The position numbers and the translations under genes were made by a program. The notes under the pieces were generated by a model, which saw nothing but the letters and a program-made list of their open reading frames with translations, did not search any database and had not been told where the DNA came from. A stretch of 64,000 nucleotides of DNA from contig LSRY02000034.1 of assembly GCA_001643675.2 (NCBI GenBank), positions 372,001 through 436,000 of the forward strand. The letters are read 5' to 3'. The DNA is from Monocercomonoides exilis. Lineage: Eukaryota; Preaxostyla; Oxymonadida; Polymastigidae. This document shows positions 11,133-23,067 of the stretch, in pieces (position 1 is the first letter of the stretch; each line of letters opens with the position of its first letter).

Positions 11133-12617
11133 GGTAAGTGGGCAGATAGCGACCGGTAAAAAGTGAGTGTTTTTCGTTTGTTTTTTCATGGATAAGAAAC
11201 ACAGACAAATGAAGAACATGATTAAACTTTGTTTTTTTGATAATAAAGTGCAAAAAAAATTGATTGAATTCAATGTTTCAAAAAAAAATTATTGCTAAGA
11301 TCAGTTATTTTTCATGAAAATTCTGCATATTCCGATGCAGATTCACCATCGCCAGCTCCATATATGTCACTTTCAGTTGATGAAACAAGATCATCAACTA
11401 ATGGAGTCAATGATTCGTCTTCACTTTCTGATTCATTTGAATCACTATCATCGCTATCTTCTTCTTTTGGTGCAGTAAATATAATTTTTTTGACAAAATC
11501 AATGAAGGAGTATTTTCGTGAGGAATGGAACATGTAACTTGCAATGTAGTCATCAATAAACTTATTGTTAACTCCTGTTTTTGGTAAATATTGGCGAAAT
11601 CTGGACCATAATCCTTCTATTCCGTTCGTGCAGACCCCAGAAAGAGGATTCTTGAATTTATATTTATGGCAAACCGATAAATGTGAATAATTGTATTCTG
11701 ATAAGCAATTATACGCACGTTATTCGTCACTGTAAATCATTGTCTTGGGTTTTATATTTGCTTGGATGATGGGAAGCAAGGTGTCTTTTTTTCTATTTTT
11801 GACCCTAACAATAAAGAATCTTCCTCCACATTTTTCGCTTTTTCTTTCAATACCTCCGAAAAGCCATATTTTTGATTTTTTTCGACCCTTGTGGAATTTT
11901 CTCCTTCTCAGGATAGCCTCGTCAATTTCTACAATTTCACCATCACCTCCAATTGGTTGAAAATTCTGAAATGTGATTGTCGAAGAAATTGAACGACATT
12001 GAGAATACCAGAAACTGACGGTTTTTCTGTTGATGTCAAGGAGAATACTTGTTTGAGTGATATTCAATTTCAAACAATAATACAAAATGATTCTGAGCAG
12101 CTTGTTCAATGGTATTTTCGTGTTAAAGAATGACGTATTTTCAAATAAACTGATCGATTTATCGCATTTTGCACATCTATATTGTTTTCTTGTTTCTGAT
12201 CTTGAATAAATGTACATTTTATTAAAACATCTCGGGCATTTTTTTTTGCCGACGTTCAGCACATTCTTGATGAGCCAATCAAATGAACATGAAACACAAG
12301 AAAATTTATCATTCAAATCTGCAATATCCTTTCTCGAATCGTTGATACTTGTTGAAATTGTACAGAAATCAATCAATTAATCATTTATTTAATTTTGTTA
12401 TATATTATATTCAAATTTAATTGTTAACAATTTGTGCACAAATTTATTATTTTATTAATGGGAAAATTGAGTTTTTATTGATTTTTGTCATTTATTTTCA
12501 ACAATTAAATATCAAAAAAACTCATTGAACGAAATCATTATATCATATTGTGTTCAAATAAATTATTTAATTTGGCAAAATAACAAAAAAATACCGGTCG
12601 CTATGTACCCTCTTACC
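11133..12617. mobile_element. Merlin-type DNA transposon, copy 1, with 8-bp target duplication
   Basis: The 1,485-bp element is bounded by imperfect inverted repeats beginning GGTAAGTGGGCAGATAGCGA on the left and GGTAAGAGGGTACATAGCGA on the right strand. GAATTTTG at 11125-11132 is repeated exactly at 12618-12625. An 8-bp duplication is the hallmark of Merlin/IS1016-like transposition. The only gene inside is the minus-strand transposase. The exact duplication and near-intact gene suggest a fairly recent insertion. Confidence 0.9.
11312..12376 (-). CDS. Merlin (ISXO2-like) transposase, copy 1
   Basis: The frame of 355 codons ends in TGA at 11312 and contains one TAA near 11730, which this genome probably reads as Gln. 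The order is a zinc-ribbon-like N-terminus (CVSC, CPRC, CAKC pairs), a helix-turn-helix region (SILLDINRKTVSFWYS), then the catalytic domain. That domain has IVEIDEAILRRRK (first Asp), MIYSDE (second Asp) and NGIEGLW (the third acidic position, normally in the form HTNTIEG), and an acidic tail. The TAA lies directly after YSDE, where the family usually has Trp. No ATG was found in frame; the open frame extends upstream past 12420, so the start is unresolved or lies in another exon. It catalyses cut-and-paste movement of the surrounding element. It would be a single-stop pseudogene only if TAA terminates here. Confidence 0.85.
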
Positions 12618-12625
12618 GAATTTTG

Positions 12626-13093
12626 TCAAATTTTGATTGAATTCAATTTGAAAATATTATTGCGATGGAGAATTAACTGAATCCTAATTACAGTGCAACT
12701 TGTTCAACAATAATTCAACAACGAAAAATTCTGTACGACCCAAATTATTAGTCTTTTTTTTGGAAAAGAAACTTTTGTTCAATTTTCAACAAATAAAAAT
12801 TTTTTTCATGACAATCAAAAATTTTTACCAACTCTTGAAATTTTAATTCTCAATTTATTATTATGTTAACTTATTTGGACTTCCTATTTTGTGAAGTTAA
12901 GTTAGCGGGAACAAAAATTTGATGAAAAAATGTGATTTTTTATTTTTTTGGAAAATAAACAATAGGCACTTTTTAAATATATTTTGACATTTGTGTTTTT
13001 AATTTTGTGCTATCAATTATTTATTTTTGAATTATTTCGTTCTATTTTAATAGAATATCGATAATTAACTAACAATAAATTTCTCAATTTCAG
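12626..13093. other. AT-rich sequence with a likely 3' splice site at its end
   Basis: No coding pattern is seen. TTTCTCAATTTCAG ends at 13093, directly before the recombinase coding frame opens, so the stretch probably contains an intron and perhaps a small upstream exon of that gene that I cannot place. Confidence 0.4.
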
Positions 13094-14930
13094 AAAAAAA
13101 ATACAATCAATGAATTCACCAGTCGAGAAGAAGTTTGTGTCAGAATGTTAAACATGATGAACGAACTTTTTTCTCCAATCCGTTCTGTACCTATTCGCAA
13201 ACTTCAATAATTATCTTCCACTTCCATTTATTCTTCTTCAACGAATTCAAGTGCACTCCATCATCCTCCTTTTCCAGATCCAACAAAAACTCCAACTCAT
13301 CACAGAGTGCTGCCTCTTCAGAAAGAAAAAAAAGATGAATTTTTTAATGAGAAAAAAAGATTCTCTGAAGATAGTGATACTGAGACCAGCTAGGAGGTTT
13401 CAGATTATTCTGAAGAGTTGGATGTCTCTGATTATTCTGAAGATAACATTCCAGTTGAAGAAGATTCTGGAGAGTCGGATGGGAGTGAAGAAGAAATAAA
13501 AGAAATGGAAAAAGATGAAATAAAAGAGACATTGAATGATTTAAAAGAAGTCAAACAATATTTAAAAAATGATAAACAAATTTATATTGAAAAAGCAAAT
13601 GCGTTATCCGTGATATCTTCTCAGAAATTATCTTCAAATGAAAACTTAACCTTTTCTCTTTCTTCTCAATCCTTTTCATCCTCTTCCTCTTCCTCTGCCT
13701 CAGCCTCAGCCTCAGCTTCAGCCTCAGCTTCTGCTTCTTCCTCTTCCTCTTGCTCGTCATGCCCTTCGGACTTGTATTTTCACCCAACCAAAATGGATTG
13801 TGCCCTCGCTCGTGTTGGAGTTGAGGGATCAAAGAAATATCTTCATATTGAAAGAATGTGGTCAGAAGCCACAAGACGCAAACATTCTTTGGTCGAGCGG
13901 CTTCTGACCACCTGGGCTCACAAGATTGGGCTAGAACCTTGGCCATTGCATCATCGAATGGACAGAGGGTTCGTTCTATTCTGTGGCAAAGAATGCCACT
14001 ACCCACTTTCATCAATTTGCTATATCATCATCCCATCTATAAAAAGATTAAACATTATTGAAAGAGGAAGAAGATTAAACAAAAGAACAGTTGACACAAT
14101 GAAACATGCTGTTCGTTGTTTAAAATATTCAAGTGAAGTGCCAAAAAGAGTCTTAAAAAAGGAACCAGCACTTCTTATGGATGTCAAGAGAATTGTTCAT
14201 TGTATTCCAACAAGGCATCTTTACAAGGCTCTTGAAAGCTCTCTTTATCAAGTTGCTGTTCATACAGGTGCGCGCGCAGTGACATTAGCAAACGTTAAGT
14301 TGTCACACATTACAAAAGTGGTGATGTCCAAAGAAACAAATAAACTTCTTTGAACATTGATATTCTTCAGAGCGAAGTGTCAATTCGACTGGTGAAGAGA
14401 TGTTACTTTAAAGGAATATGAGGAAGAGGAGAAAGATGATGATCCTGTATTTTGGCTCTCTCTGTGTAAATATCAGAAAACAGGAATAAGGCTTTCAAAT
14501 TGGTATGAAGATAAAGAAAAGACAAACCTTTACAAGCTCATGTGACCATTGAGTGTTGTTAGCATGAGAGAACGGTTCAAAAGAAGGGCCGAGACAGCAG
14601 GATATCCGCGCCATTTGTTCTGCTTCCACTCACTGCGCAGTGGGTTTATCTGCACAGCACTGATAATGTCCAATCAAGATGCTGAAACACAACGAGCCAT
14701 CATGGAAAAGACCGCTTTCATTGCAGGATGGAACCCAATTCGACTTTCTCAATGTAGCTACATTAAAGATGCTGTAAAAAGAGCAATGGTTGCATCGCGG
14801 CTAATAGCTCCTCCCATCGCAGGTCAAAAGCAGACAGTGTTCGACGAAACTCTCCTTGAACTTGAAGTATTTCATGGAATTTCATTCAAGGAAGAGGTAC
14901 CAAAGAAAAAGAGCCAGATGGAGAAGTATA
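13094..14930 (+). pseudogene. Tyrosine recombinase (Crypton-like), 5' part of an interrupted gene
   Basis: One frame runs from the acceptor at 13093 through a TAA near 13207 and a TAG near 13391 (both fit Gln) to 14930, where a 7.23-kb element interrupts it. The order is a short conserved N-terminal segment (SREEVC), an acidic region, an Ala/Ser tract at 13680-13755, and the recombinase domain. Catalytic positions are visible: Arg in HTGARAVTLANVKL near 14270, HSLR near 14625, and Tyr in SQCSYIKD near 14758. Such enzymes cut and rejoin DNA through the Tyr. Three in-frame TGA codons (14351, about 14393 and about 14540) lie where Arg would fit, so the gene is decayed by CGA-to-TGA type changes unless TGA is also decoded. 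The gene continues at 22163. Confidence 0.75.
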
Positions 14931-15537
14931 TGGGCATTTTTTTTTGAAAAGTCACAAAATATTAATTGATCTGAAAATCAGATCACAAATGATCAGAAAA
15001 TGATGATCATTCCGTTACCATTATGTATTGCTGAATGTTATTCTTTTCAGTTTTGTCACGTCTATCACAAAATATTACGTTTCAATAAAACAGATTTCAT
15101 ATGTTATTTTCACTGTTTAGTCATATTTATGTTATTAAGTATTCTTTTTCTTGTTTTTTGAAGTAACTGAACAATTTGTTCATATTTCGTTGTTTTCATT
15201 TCAATTGTTCAAATCAACGTTTTAATTTTTTGAATGGAGTCTTCTTTTTGAATATTTTCTTATGTTGAAAAACAAATAGATTATAACTTGCCTTTATTAG
15301 AATATTTTGAAACGAAATTATTTAACTTGAAAATTTCATCGTAACTGTTTTCATTGTTTTATAAGAAATTCAAAAAGCTGTGAATATTGAGCTGTAATTA
15401 ATTTTTTAATAAAATAATAAATTACAACATATAATTTCTTTTGTTAAATGTCTTTTTATAAAAAATGGAAAAGAAATGGCATCTCAAGTTTTGAATCAAG
15501 CCACGAATCATATCTTAAATAGCATTCAACTGCTCAT

Positions 15538-18500
15538 TTGATTTTTACTCATCTTTATCTTCTCATTTCAACAGCCTTCCAAGAAAACATGTTGAAACTT
15601 TTCCATTTGATCAAAAAAGATGAGATTTCTGTGATGATTGATGTTTATAAATTGAACATAGATAAAGTGTTTGTGACACGGAAGGCGCTGCAATTGTGTG
15701 CGATGTGTTATCTCAAAATGATTCTTGAAGCTGACGCAGTGAAGCGTTCGTCTCTTCTTTCAGCGCAATTAAAATTCAACATCTCTTTTAACTTCAGCAG
15801 AACAACAGTCTAATTCACTCTTCCAATGTGGAAGAAGCAAATAGATAAAGTCGGCAGCGTATGAGCAACCGTCATTATCGGAGCTTGTGATTGGCCCTTC
15901 AGATGTGTCGGCTGTGGCTGCGTCATACACATCGGCAGGAGCGATGGATGACAACGAGAGGCGGCTGGGGTGTATGAAAATCAAAAGAAGTCGTAACTGA
16001 GGGAGCAACAGACGCTTCGAATGATTTGTTGTGACGCGGAGGGCGGTGCTGTATGGGGGTGTTGTGTGTGCATACGATGTTGCGCTTTCGGCTATGCTTT
16101 CGGTTCTGCTGGTGGCGCAGCTTCCGTCGCTTGTAGCGTCGGTGGGAAAGAAATTTGACACTAAGTATCTTTCCTGCAGTGAATGTGAATGCGTTCTCGG
16201 AAGTAATAATCTGTTTATCACTTCGCTGCTTCTGTCTGCGATAGTGTTGACGGTGTTTTAATCACCACAGCCGATGCGTTTTATAACAAAAATAGACGAC
16301 GAGGCGATTGGGCAAGGGATTGCAGAATCTTGTGTGAAAAAGAAGCTGATGAGAAAACGATGGAGAAGGTGGGATTGAAAATTTAAGACGTAGTTCTATC
16401 ACCAGCAGCGATTGCACTGGCAGCGCTGGAGAAGCTGGATGAGGCAGAGGAAGGCGATGGAGAAGGCTGTGTTGAGATAAGCAGAAGGAAGAAGAAGAAA
16501 AAGAAAGCGGAGGGAGAGAGGGAGGTGATGTGAATGAGGAGAAAGGCGGGTATCCAACAGTGCATTGAGAGTTTGTGGAAAGTTCAAAAGAAATTCAGGG
16601 GAAGCTTGAAGAACCAATGGCGAAGCCAGAGGTTAAGATACTCTGAAGTGCTCCAGTCACAGAAGTTGCATTCTTCATTTTCTTCACATTCACGATGTAT
16701 CATACTGGTCTTCACAGTGGAAGTGAGAATGTGGGAACAGAAGCCCTATATGTTCTTGAGGACAATTTCAATGAAAATTGAGATTGGTGCGAAGAACGAT
16801 GCACAGCTGTTAAAAAGCTTGATTATAAGCTTTGTAATGAACGAGGAGTGAGGCAAAGACATGTGCGAATAACATAGAAAAAATGATTTGTTCGATTTTG
16901 AATAAGAGGAAGAGAAAATAGACGATTACGCTGATGATGAAGGAGATGAAAACAATGAAGACGATAAGGAAAGCGGTTTTTGGGATGAATACAAAAATTT
17001 TCGAGGAGAAAAGGTTCAGCCAGCACTTCGTTGACACATCAAAAGAATTGCAGATAACAGTGAGAAAGTGATGAAGAAGAGAGAAAAGGATGATAATGAA
17101 AAAAGAGAAGCCTCAAACGAAGAAAAGGAAATGAAAAGAAGCCCAATCTGAAAAAGAATGATTGCGATGAATCAGATGATGATGATGATAGACGCATCAG
17201 TAACAGCAAAAACAACAAAGAAGAAGATGATGATTATAAAGATGATTATGATAATGAAAACAACATAAGAAACTGTTGACGAATTATAAAAAAGGAGGAA
17301 AGCCCAATCCAATGAACGATCATCCTGCTAACCCACATTTGTTCTGATAAGGCTTCAAGATTGCCTTCTGTTGGGGCATTCACAACCGCCTGGCTTGTCT
17401 CAGTCATTTTCTGACAAGTGACGTCTTTTTATCAGCTGCTCTTTGGTGGGTTGTTCCTGTGCATTCGATCGTTCAACATATCGCCTTCATCTTTGTCCAA
17501 AGGCAAAAGAAAAGCAGCTGCCATGTTGCATCCTTTACTCTACGCCAGTTAGCTCTTTTTCCAATCCAATCTAGTCATTAATACACTCCACCACAACGTC
17601 AGAAGCGCCTCGGTGTTTAACAATCGGCTCGAACAATGTTCTGGCGTTTGTTTTCCAAAGCCATCTTTTTAATCTTCCACTCTTCCGCTCTTAGCCACTA
17701 CTGCTGAGCCAAAATCCTTCGCTGAAGGAGACCAGAGAAATTAGACTAATCTGCTGGACTCACAGTTTTCCTGATGAAAAGCTGAAGTTCGTATTCAAAG
17801 CAGGGCATAAATTTATCTGTATGAAGATCCTAATCTCAAGAACTTGTTTCCCTTCAATTTGATCCATTCTTTAATATTTCCTTTTTTCACAGAAGGCCTT
17901 TCGATTCTCCGATTGAAATGAACAGTTCAACGACTGATACGCTTGCCTGAGTGCCACAATGCTTGGAGATTCCGCAAGATGACATTCTCTATCTGTCTGT
18001 GCACGGTGTGATGCCTGACAAGAAGAAAAGTTATGTGATGATGCTGAAAAAGGAAATCAAGAACAGAAAGAAAGAAGAGAAAAAAGGAAGATGAAGAAGA
18101 ACAGGCAAAGAAGTTGAGCAAAAATGGCTGTACTACATGTAAGCAAAAGGTCCGAACCAACAGAAGAAGAAGAAGATGAAGAAGTCCTCCCTCTTCCTAA
18201 GCCACTTGTTGCGCGCAGAAAATACTGAAAAAGCAACCAATGGTGATGATGAACAAAATTTACGTTCAAATAACCACAATCGCTTTAGTCATTCAGATAA
18301 ACATGCGGATTCTGTGTTGTGATATGCTGAATGAGACGTTTTCGCAGACAGTGAGCGAGTTCTCGTTCATGTTGAAGGCATACGCACTTCTGAGCGGAAC
18401 GAAGATAGAAATGAATGAATGGAAATACGATGAATAGTGTTGAACAGTGAGAAGAAAGAGAAGATCAAGGAGGTGGAGGAAAAATCACAAGTGGATGAGG

Positions 18501-19000
18501 AGAAATATCACATGGAGAAACTAATAACAGCAGCTCAAGTCGCGCGGAGGAGAAGACTTTCATGTTAAATCCAACAGGCCCAGAACTTTCCATGTGCAGA
18601 AGTCGAATGCTCTGCTCCCTTGTTCCATTACGATCCAGATGAAGTTCTTCACATTCCCCATTTTTATTATCAGACTTGTTGAAGTGAAAATGAAAACTTG
18701 GACGAGTGGACCAGACGAACAAGGAGGTTGTAGCAGAAGAAGGCAGCACAGAGGATGCGATAAAGCTGATGGGGATAACACGAGGGAAGCCAAAACTGAT
18801 TTGATGTGTGGAGCCGCTGTTTGAATTGGAGAACTTTGGACAGAGCATAGAAGATAAAGAGGATGAAGAGGAAGAAGAGGAAGAAGAGGAGGAAGAAGAA
18901 GAATTTGAAAAGGAAGGAGAAGCAGGAGAAGAAGAAGAAGAAGGAGAGGGAGAAGAAGAAGGAAGAGAAGAAGATGATGCATGACAATATATTGACTCCT
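15538..19000 (+). pseudogene. Decayed charged-protein gene relics inside the 7.23-kb element, plus strand
   Basis: Coding-like segments switch frame repeatedly. They include a 91-codon Leu-rich frame from 15538, a frame at 16534-16851, a Lys/Glu/Asp-rich stretch at 17040-17260, a segment at 18240-18437 with FSFMLKA, a Lys/Glu helix near 18440-18540, and a Glu-rich tract at 18845-18980. FSFMLKA followed by a charged helix resembles NLMLKAKISV and its sequel at 47330-47500 outside the element, so these may be copies of a cellular gene. I do not recognise the protein. Serine- and leucine-rich frames on the opposite strand are shadows of the Glu-rich coding. Confidence 0.4.
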
Positions 19001-19889
19001 TTTCTTTCCCTCTGCCGTATCATAATTTTGTGACACAGCTCCACATGCTTCCGATCACACAGCTGCAGCCAAAAGTTGATCGCATTTTCCATCTCGTTCT
19101 TCGCAGCTGCAGCCCCACTAGTTACACAACAAACCCAATCATCCACAACAGTGCTCGTTGCCCTTCTTTCTTCTTATCAGCCTGCTGCATAGACTCCATC
19201 TGCCGTTTCTGAACCACATCCACACCTGCTCCGAACCTTGCCCCTGTTAATATCACCGAAATCACCAGCCTCTGGCCATTTAGAGCCATCTTCAGCAGCT
19301 TAAAATACAGGCTAACTGCCTTCTTAACCGTTCTTTTCATAAATGGATAAAGATGTGCTCAAATTTCGGTGGAATAAAATATATCCTGATGCTTCGCGAA
19401 CAGTGTGAAGAAATCGTTGCAATATCACGCCTCCAGCACCGACACAAATTATTGCAAACAGCACCCAGACAGCATGCGCACATCCCGAAAGATCCGTAGT
19501 AACAGCATGTGCTGTATCTGCGGAATGATCTCTCACAAAAGAGACAATTGCTGCGAATAAGTAATCCATCAACAAGATTCGTGAAATGATAATGATGAAA
19601 AAGTCAATGAATCGCATCAACGAATTTCATCATTCAGCGCTAAAATCGCCTCCTTCCGCTTCGTTGCCTCTCTTCAGGTGTTATTCAACAGAAACCCTGG
19701 AAACACATTCACGAAGACCTCTCCCTTCTCCGAATGATATCCCTCAGATGCCCCAAAAAAATTTTTGATTTTCTTCTCCGAAGCCTCTTTAACCACTGAA
19801 TTGATTCACTTCAGAAACATCCTACACAAAATCATCAGGAAGATCTTGCTCTCTTCTGCAAGTGGCTTCAACTGAAAACCTTCAAATGA

Positions 19890-21491
19890 CACTATGCAGT
19901 TGTCATGAAAACCACAACTTGTATTTTTTGCACTACTCCCGCGCAAACTTCCCTTGCAACAACACATCCGCAAAGTCCTTTTGTAACAGCTCCACGACTT
20001 TGATCATCTTTAATATTTCTGTCTCTCTCTTCTTCTGCGCAGCGTGCTTCTACCCCAGCCACATGTTCACAAAGTCTCCAAGCCACAGCCTTGTAACAGC
20101 ATCTCCCACCAACACAGCGCTGCCCTCACACAAGCCTGTTGCGATCTTGTCTCCGAATATCCACAGAATCCACATCAGTTTCCACACTTGCGACGACTGC
20201 AGCCTTGTCTTCTGCGGCTTCCCCAAACGCTTCATCTGCACGGACGACTGCAACGTGATCAGTATCAAAAGCACATGCGCTGTTTTGAGCTCCACATGTT
20301 CCGTCGATTCAAACGCTGTGCTAATCATCCGCTCCATCAAGGAAGACTCCAGCAAAGGCACTGAACCGGCAACATTTTCCTCATCCTAACCTTCCTTCTC
20401 CCACAAAAGTTCCCTCATTTCATCTTCTCTTTCAGCTCTTTCACCTTTACAGTCAGCTGCACTTCTGTCTCTTCATGTGTCATTTTCATTTTCTTCTTCT
20501 TCTGCTTCTTTTTCGCAAGCTCCGTCTGCTGCTTCTCAGTCACCTCCTTGAACAGCGCCTTCTGCTCGCTTATCGTCTGCTCCTGCACTTTCGACAGCAC
20601 CATTTTTTCGTATCTTTCGCTGATCCCAGATCTCGTTCACTAACTTTCACCTCAGTACAAACTCTTTCCACCCACAGTTGTATTCTTCCCACAACACTCA
20701 TCCCACTCCCGACTTTCACTGCAACCACCTTCCTGTCCAAGTTTGGTAATGGCTTAGCAACGCAGCGTTTTTTGACGATTGTTTCAAGCTTCACATGGTA
20801 CTTTTCACAAAATCCAGAAGGCAGAATCAACAAAGAAGAAAACGAAATCATCCCTCTTTCAGCTGAGGCCAATGATGAAGGCGTAGCAAGCGTTACCACC
20901 AATACATCATTTTCCGCTTGCCATCCACACTCACCACGCCACTCTGCTGCTTCTGTTGCCTCTTAACGTTCTCAATCCCCACATCAATTAACTCCACCTT
21001 CTCCTTCATGGCAACCAGCTGCTCATGCAGCTCCAGAATCTTCATCTGCTGCATCCGGATGATCTTATCTTTCCCGTCCAACAGCTCCACCAGAACGCTC
21101 GTCCGCTTCGATGTTATCTCTTCATCCCTTATGCCTCCAGTGCCTTCTCCAATTTCTTATCGATAGTTTCATCCTCTTCGTGCACTTCAACCTCTTGCCT
21201 CACTTCGTAGTCCAGCTTCACTTCCACACGCCTCGACTGTTGCGATCACCAAATCTGCAACGACATGTCAAACAGATCGTAGATCGACGTGAACGCATTC
21301 ACTTCCTCCACAACAAAGATCTGCTTGCTCCCCGACATCGTGTCCATCGACGCTGCAAGCGAAGGAAGCAGAGCCATCAGCGGAAACGAAAACATCACCG
21401 ATATCGCAGCATCGGAGGAATGAACAACACCCGAAGCAGCACAGCCCGTCACGTCAAAACGTTCCTCGGCTGCAACAATGGAATTTCCCAC
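19890..21491 (-). pseudogene. Decayed gene relic inside the 7.23-kb element, minus strand
   Basis: Reading down from 21491, a well-balanced frame covers 21491-21246. It meets TGA, continues in the same frame with acidic and Lys-rich residues to about 21130, then moves to another frame at 21090-20893 (a coiled-coil-like Glu/Lys/Gln segment), and again at 20902-20570 and 20603-20415. Composition is clearly coding and GC-rich compared with the flanks, but several frameshifts and TGA codons break it. I do not recognise the family. With the plus-strand relics it suggests the element carries captured gene pieces in both orientations. Confidence 0.4.
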
Positions 21492-22162
21492 ATGAACACA
21501 CTAACTGCCTCTTCCACAATAATTTTAAATTTCCTTTTTATGTTGTACGCTTTTGATGCAGATACTTTTGACGCTGTTAATGCCAAAGTGCCTGAAATAT
21601 CATTTTAACTCAAAGATGAGAAAAAAATAGCAATTTTTATTTATAAATTATTCAAAAATCTTTTTATGGAAAGATTATTTGAAGCATTTTTTAAGTATAT
21701 GCGTTCTATTCGCACAACTTTGAATGAATTCGTGTATTTTAAGCTTATTAATGTTGAATTCTTCAAAATCATAAATATGAAAAAGAATTGCAAGAAAAGA
21801 TATGTTTCATCATTCATTTATTGGAAATTGAATAATGCAAAAGAGAGTTAGTTAATAAACAATAAAATAAGACGTATTTAAAAACGTATGAATTGAAATA
21901 GTTAAAAATTATTTCATTTTTTTGTTCATCATGACCTACAACTAAAAGGATACACACTAATACATATTCAACAATTAAACTAAATGTTTATATGAAATGA
22001 ATCAAATTGAAACTTAATACTTTATAATTAGTCAAATAAGCGAAAAATTGGAATAAATGACAATATAAGATGGGAACGGAATGATCATCATTTTCTGATC
22101 ATTTGTGATCTGATTTTCAGATCAATTAATATTTTGTGACTTTTCAAAAAAAAATACCCATA

Positions 22163-23067
22163 TGAAGTTGGTTAATGAAAGAATAAGAAAGAATTTCGGA
22201 GAGTTGATTGTAGAGGAATCGAAAAGAGAGAGGAACATTAAGAATGGAGCGAAGAAATTGATTGAAGAAAATGAAGAGTTGATGATGGTTGCAGAATATA
22301 GAATGAAAGAAATAAATGATAAGAAGGAAGAAGAACAAAGAAAGACTGACCTTTACTCAATTGCAACATCAGTTGCAAATATATTCATCAAAGATCAACT
22401 CTTTCAACAAGGAAAGACCCCAGAAGAAATGGCAGAGCTGTTCTGCGGAATGGCTGAGAGCTGCACATCAAAGGCGCCGGTTAGAAAGTACAAACATAAG
22501 GTTGAACATATGTCACATTTAACAGTGAAAGAGAGAAGAAAGAAAGAGTGAAAAGAAGTGTTGAAAGACAGAAAAAGAAACGAAAAAAATAATAACTAAA
22601 GAATTAGATGGATGAAAGAAGATGATGACAAACTGATTCAGCTGTACAACGAAGGCAAAAGAGCTACTGAGATGATGAAGGCTTTTACCTACAGGGATCG
22701 TCAACACATTGACTATCACCTTCAGGTTCTTCTGAAGAAGGGGAAGATAAAAAAACCTGAACCACTTCCACTTGAGGATATAATAGAAAAAGTCAAACAA
22801 ACTCAAAAGACAGAAGAAAAGAAAAAGACATACAAGAAAAGAAAACCAGTTGACATGGATGATGAGTGGGAAAACAGAGAGACACCAACGAAGAGGAAAA
22901 GGAATGATGATGAAGAGGAAGAAGAGAACGCTGCTGAACTTGAAATGTTGATGAAGAAGATTCTGAACAAAAAGAAGAGCAAGAGGTTGAAGAGGAGCGA
23001 GGATGGAAGTGAATGGGTTAGGGTGGACGATGATTCCGAAGAAGATGTTCCATGCTTGTATGTATGG
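22163..23067 (+). pseudogene. Tyrosine recombinase gene, 3' part with Myb-like region
   Basis: The frame continues exactly from the interrupted 5' part. It is a Lys/Glu-rich helix region, a TGA near 22549, a TAA near 22596 that fits Gln, then a Myb/SANT-like segment. That segment opens RWMKEDDDKLIQLYNEGK and continues to HLQVLLKKGKI, followed by a basic and acidic tail. GGAG|GTAAGTTATAT at 23067-23078 looks like a 5' splice site, so a further exon may exist downstream. The Myb-like region would bind DNA. A recombinase with a C-terminal DNA-binding domain recalls Crypton organisation, although known Cryptons carry a different domain there. Confidence 0.6.

Larger units (their letters stand above)
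14931..22160. mobile_element. 7.23-kb TA-flanked element inserted in the recombinase gene
   Basis: Inverted ends of about 85 bp start TGGGCATTTTTTTTTGAAAA on the left and TGGGTATTTTTTTTTGAAAA on the right strand. They share GAAAAGTCACAAAATATTAA and a palindromic block around GATCTGAAAATCAGATC. TA is duplicated at 14929-14930 and 22161-22162. Removing the element plus one TA joins the two recombinase parts in frame, giving EKYMKLVNE across the site. The termini match those of 240-260 bp MITEs elsewhere in this window. No transposase was recognised inside, so it appears non-autonomous despite its size. The interior from about 15.8 to 21.5 kb is GC-richer than the flanks. Confidence 0.9.

Noticed and set aside
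18560-19036. Leucine/serine-rich minus-strand frames
   Set aside because: They are complements of Glu-rich coding on the plus strand (18845-18980) and have no independent support.
19862-20389. Plus-strand frames rich in Cys, Ser and Thr at 19.9-21.6 kb as genes
   Set aside because: The minus strand gives more balanced protein composition over the same interval, so these are antisense shadows.
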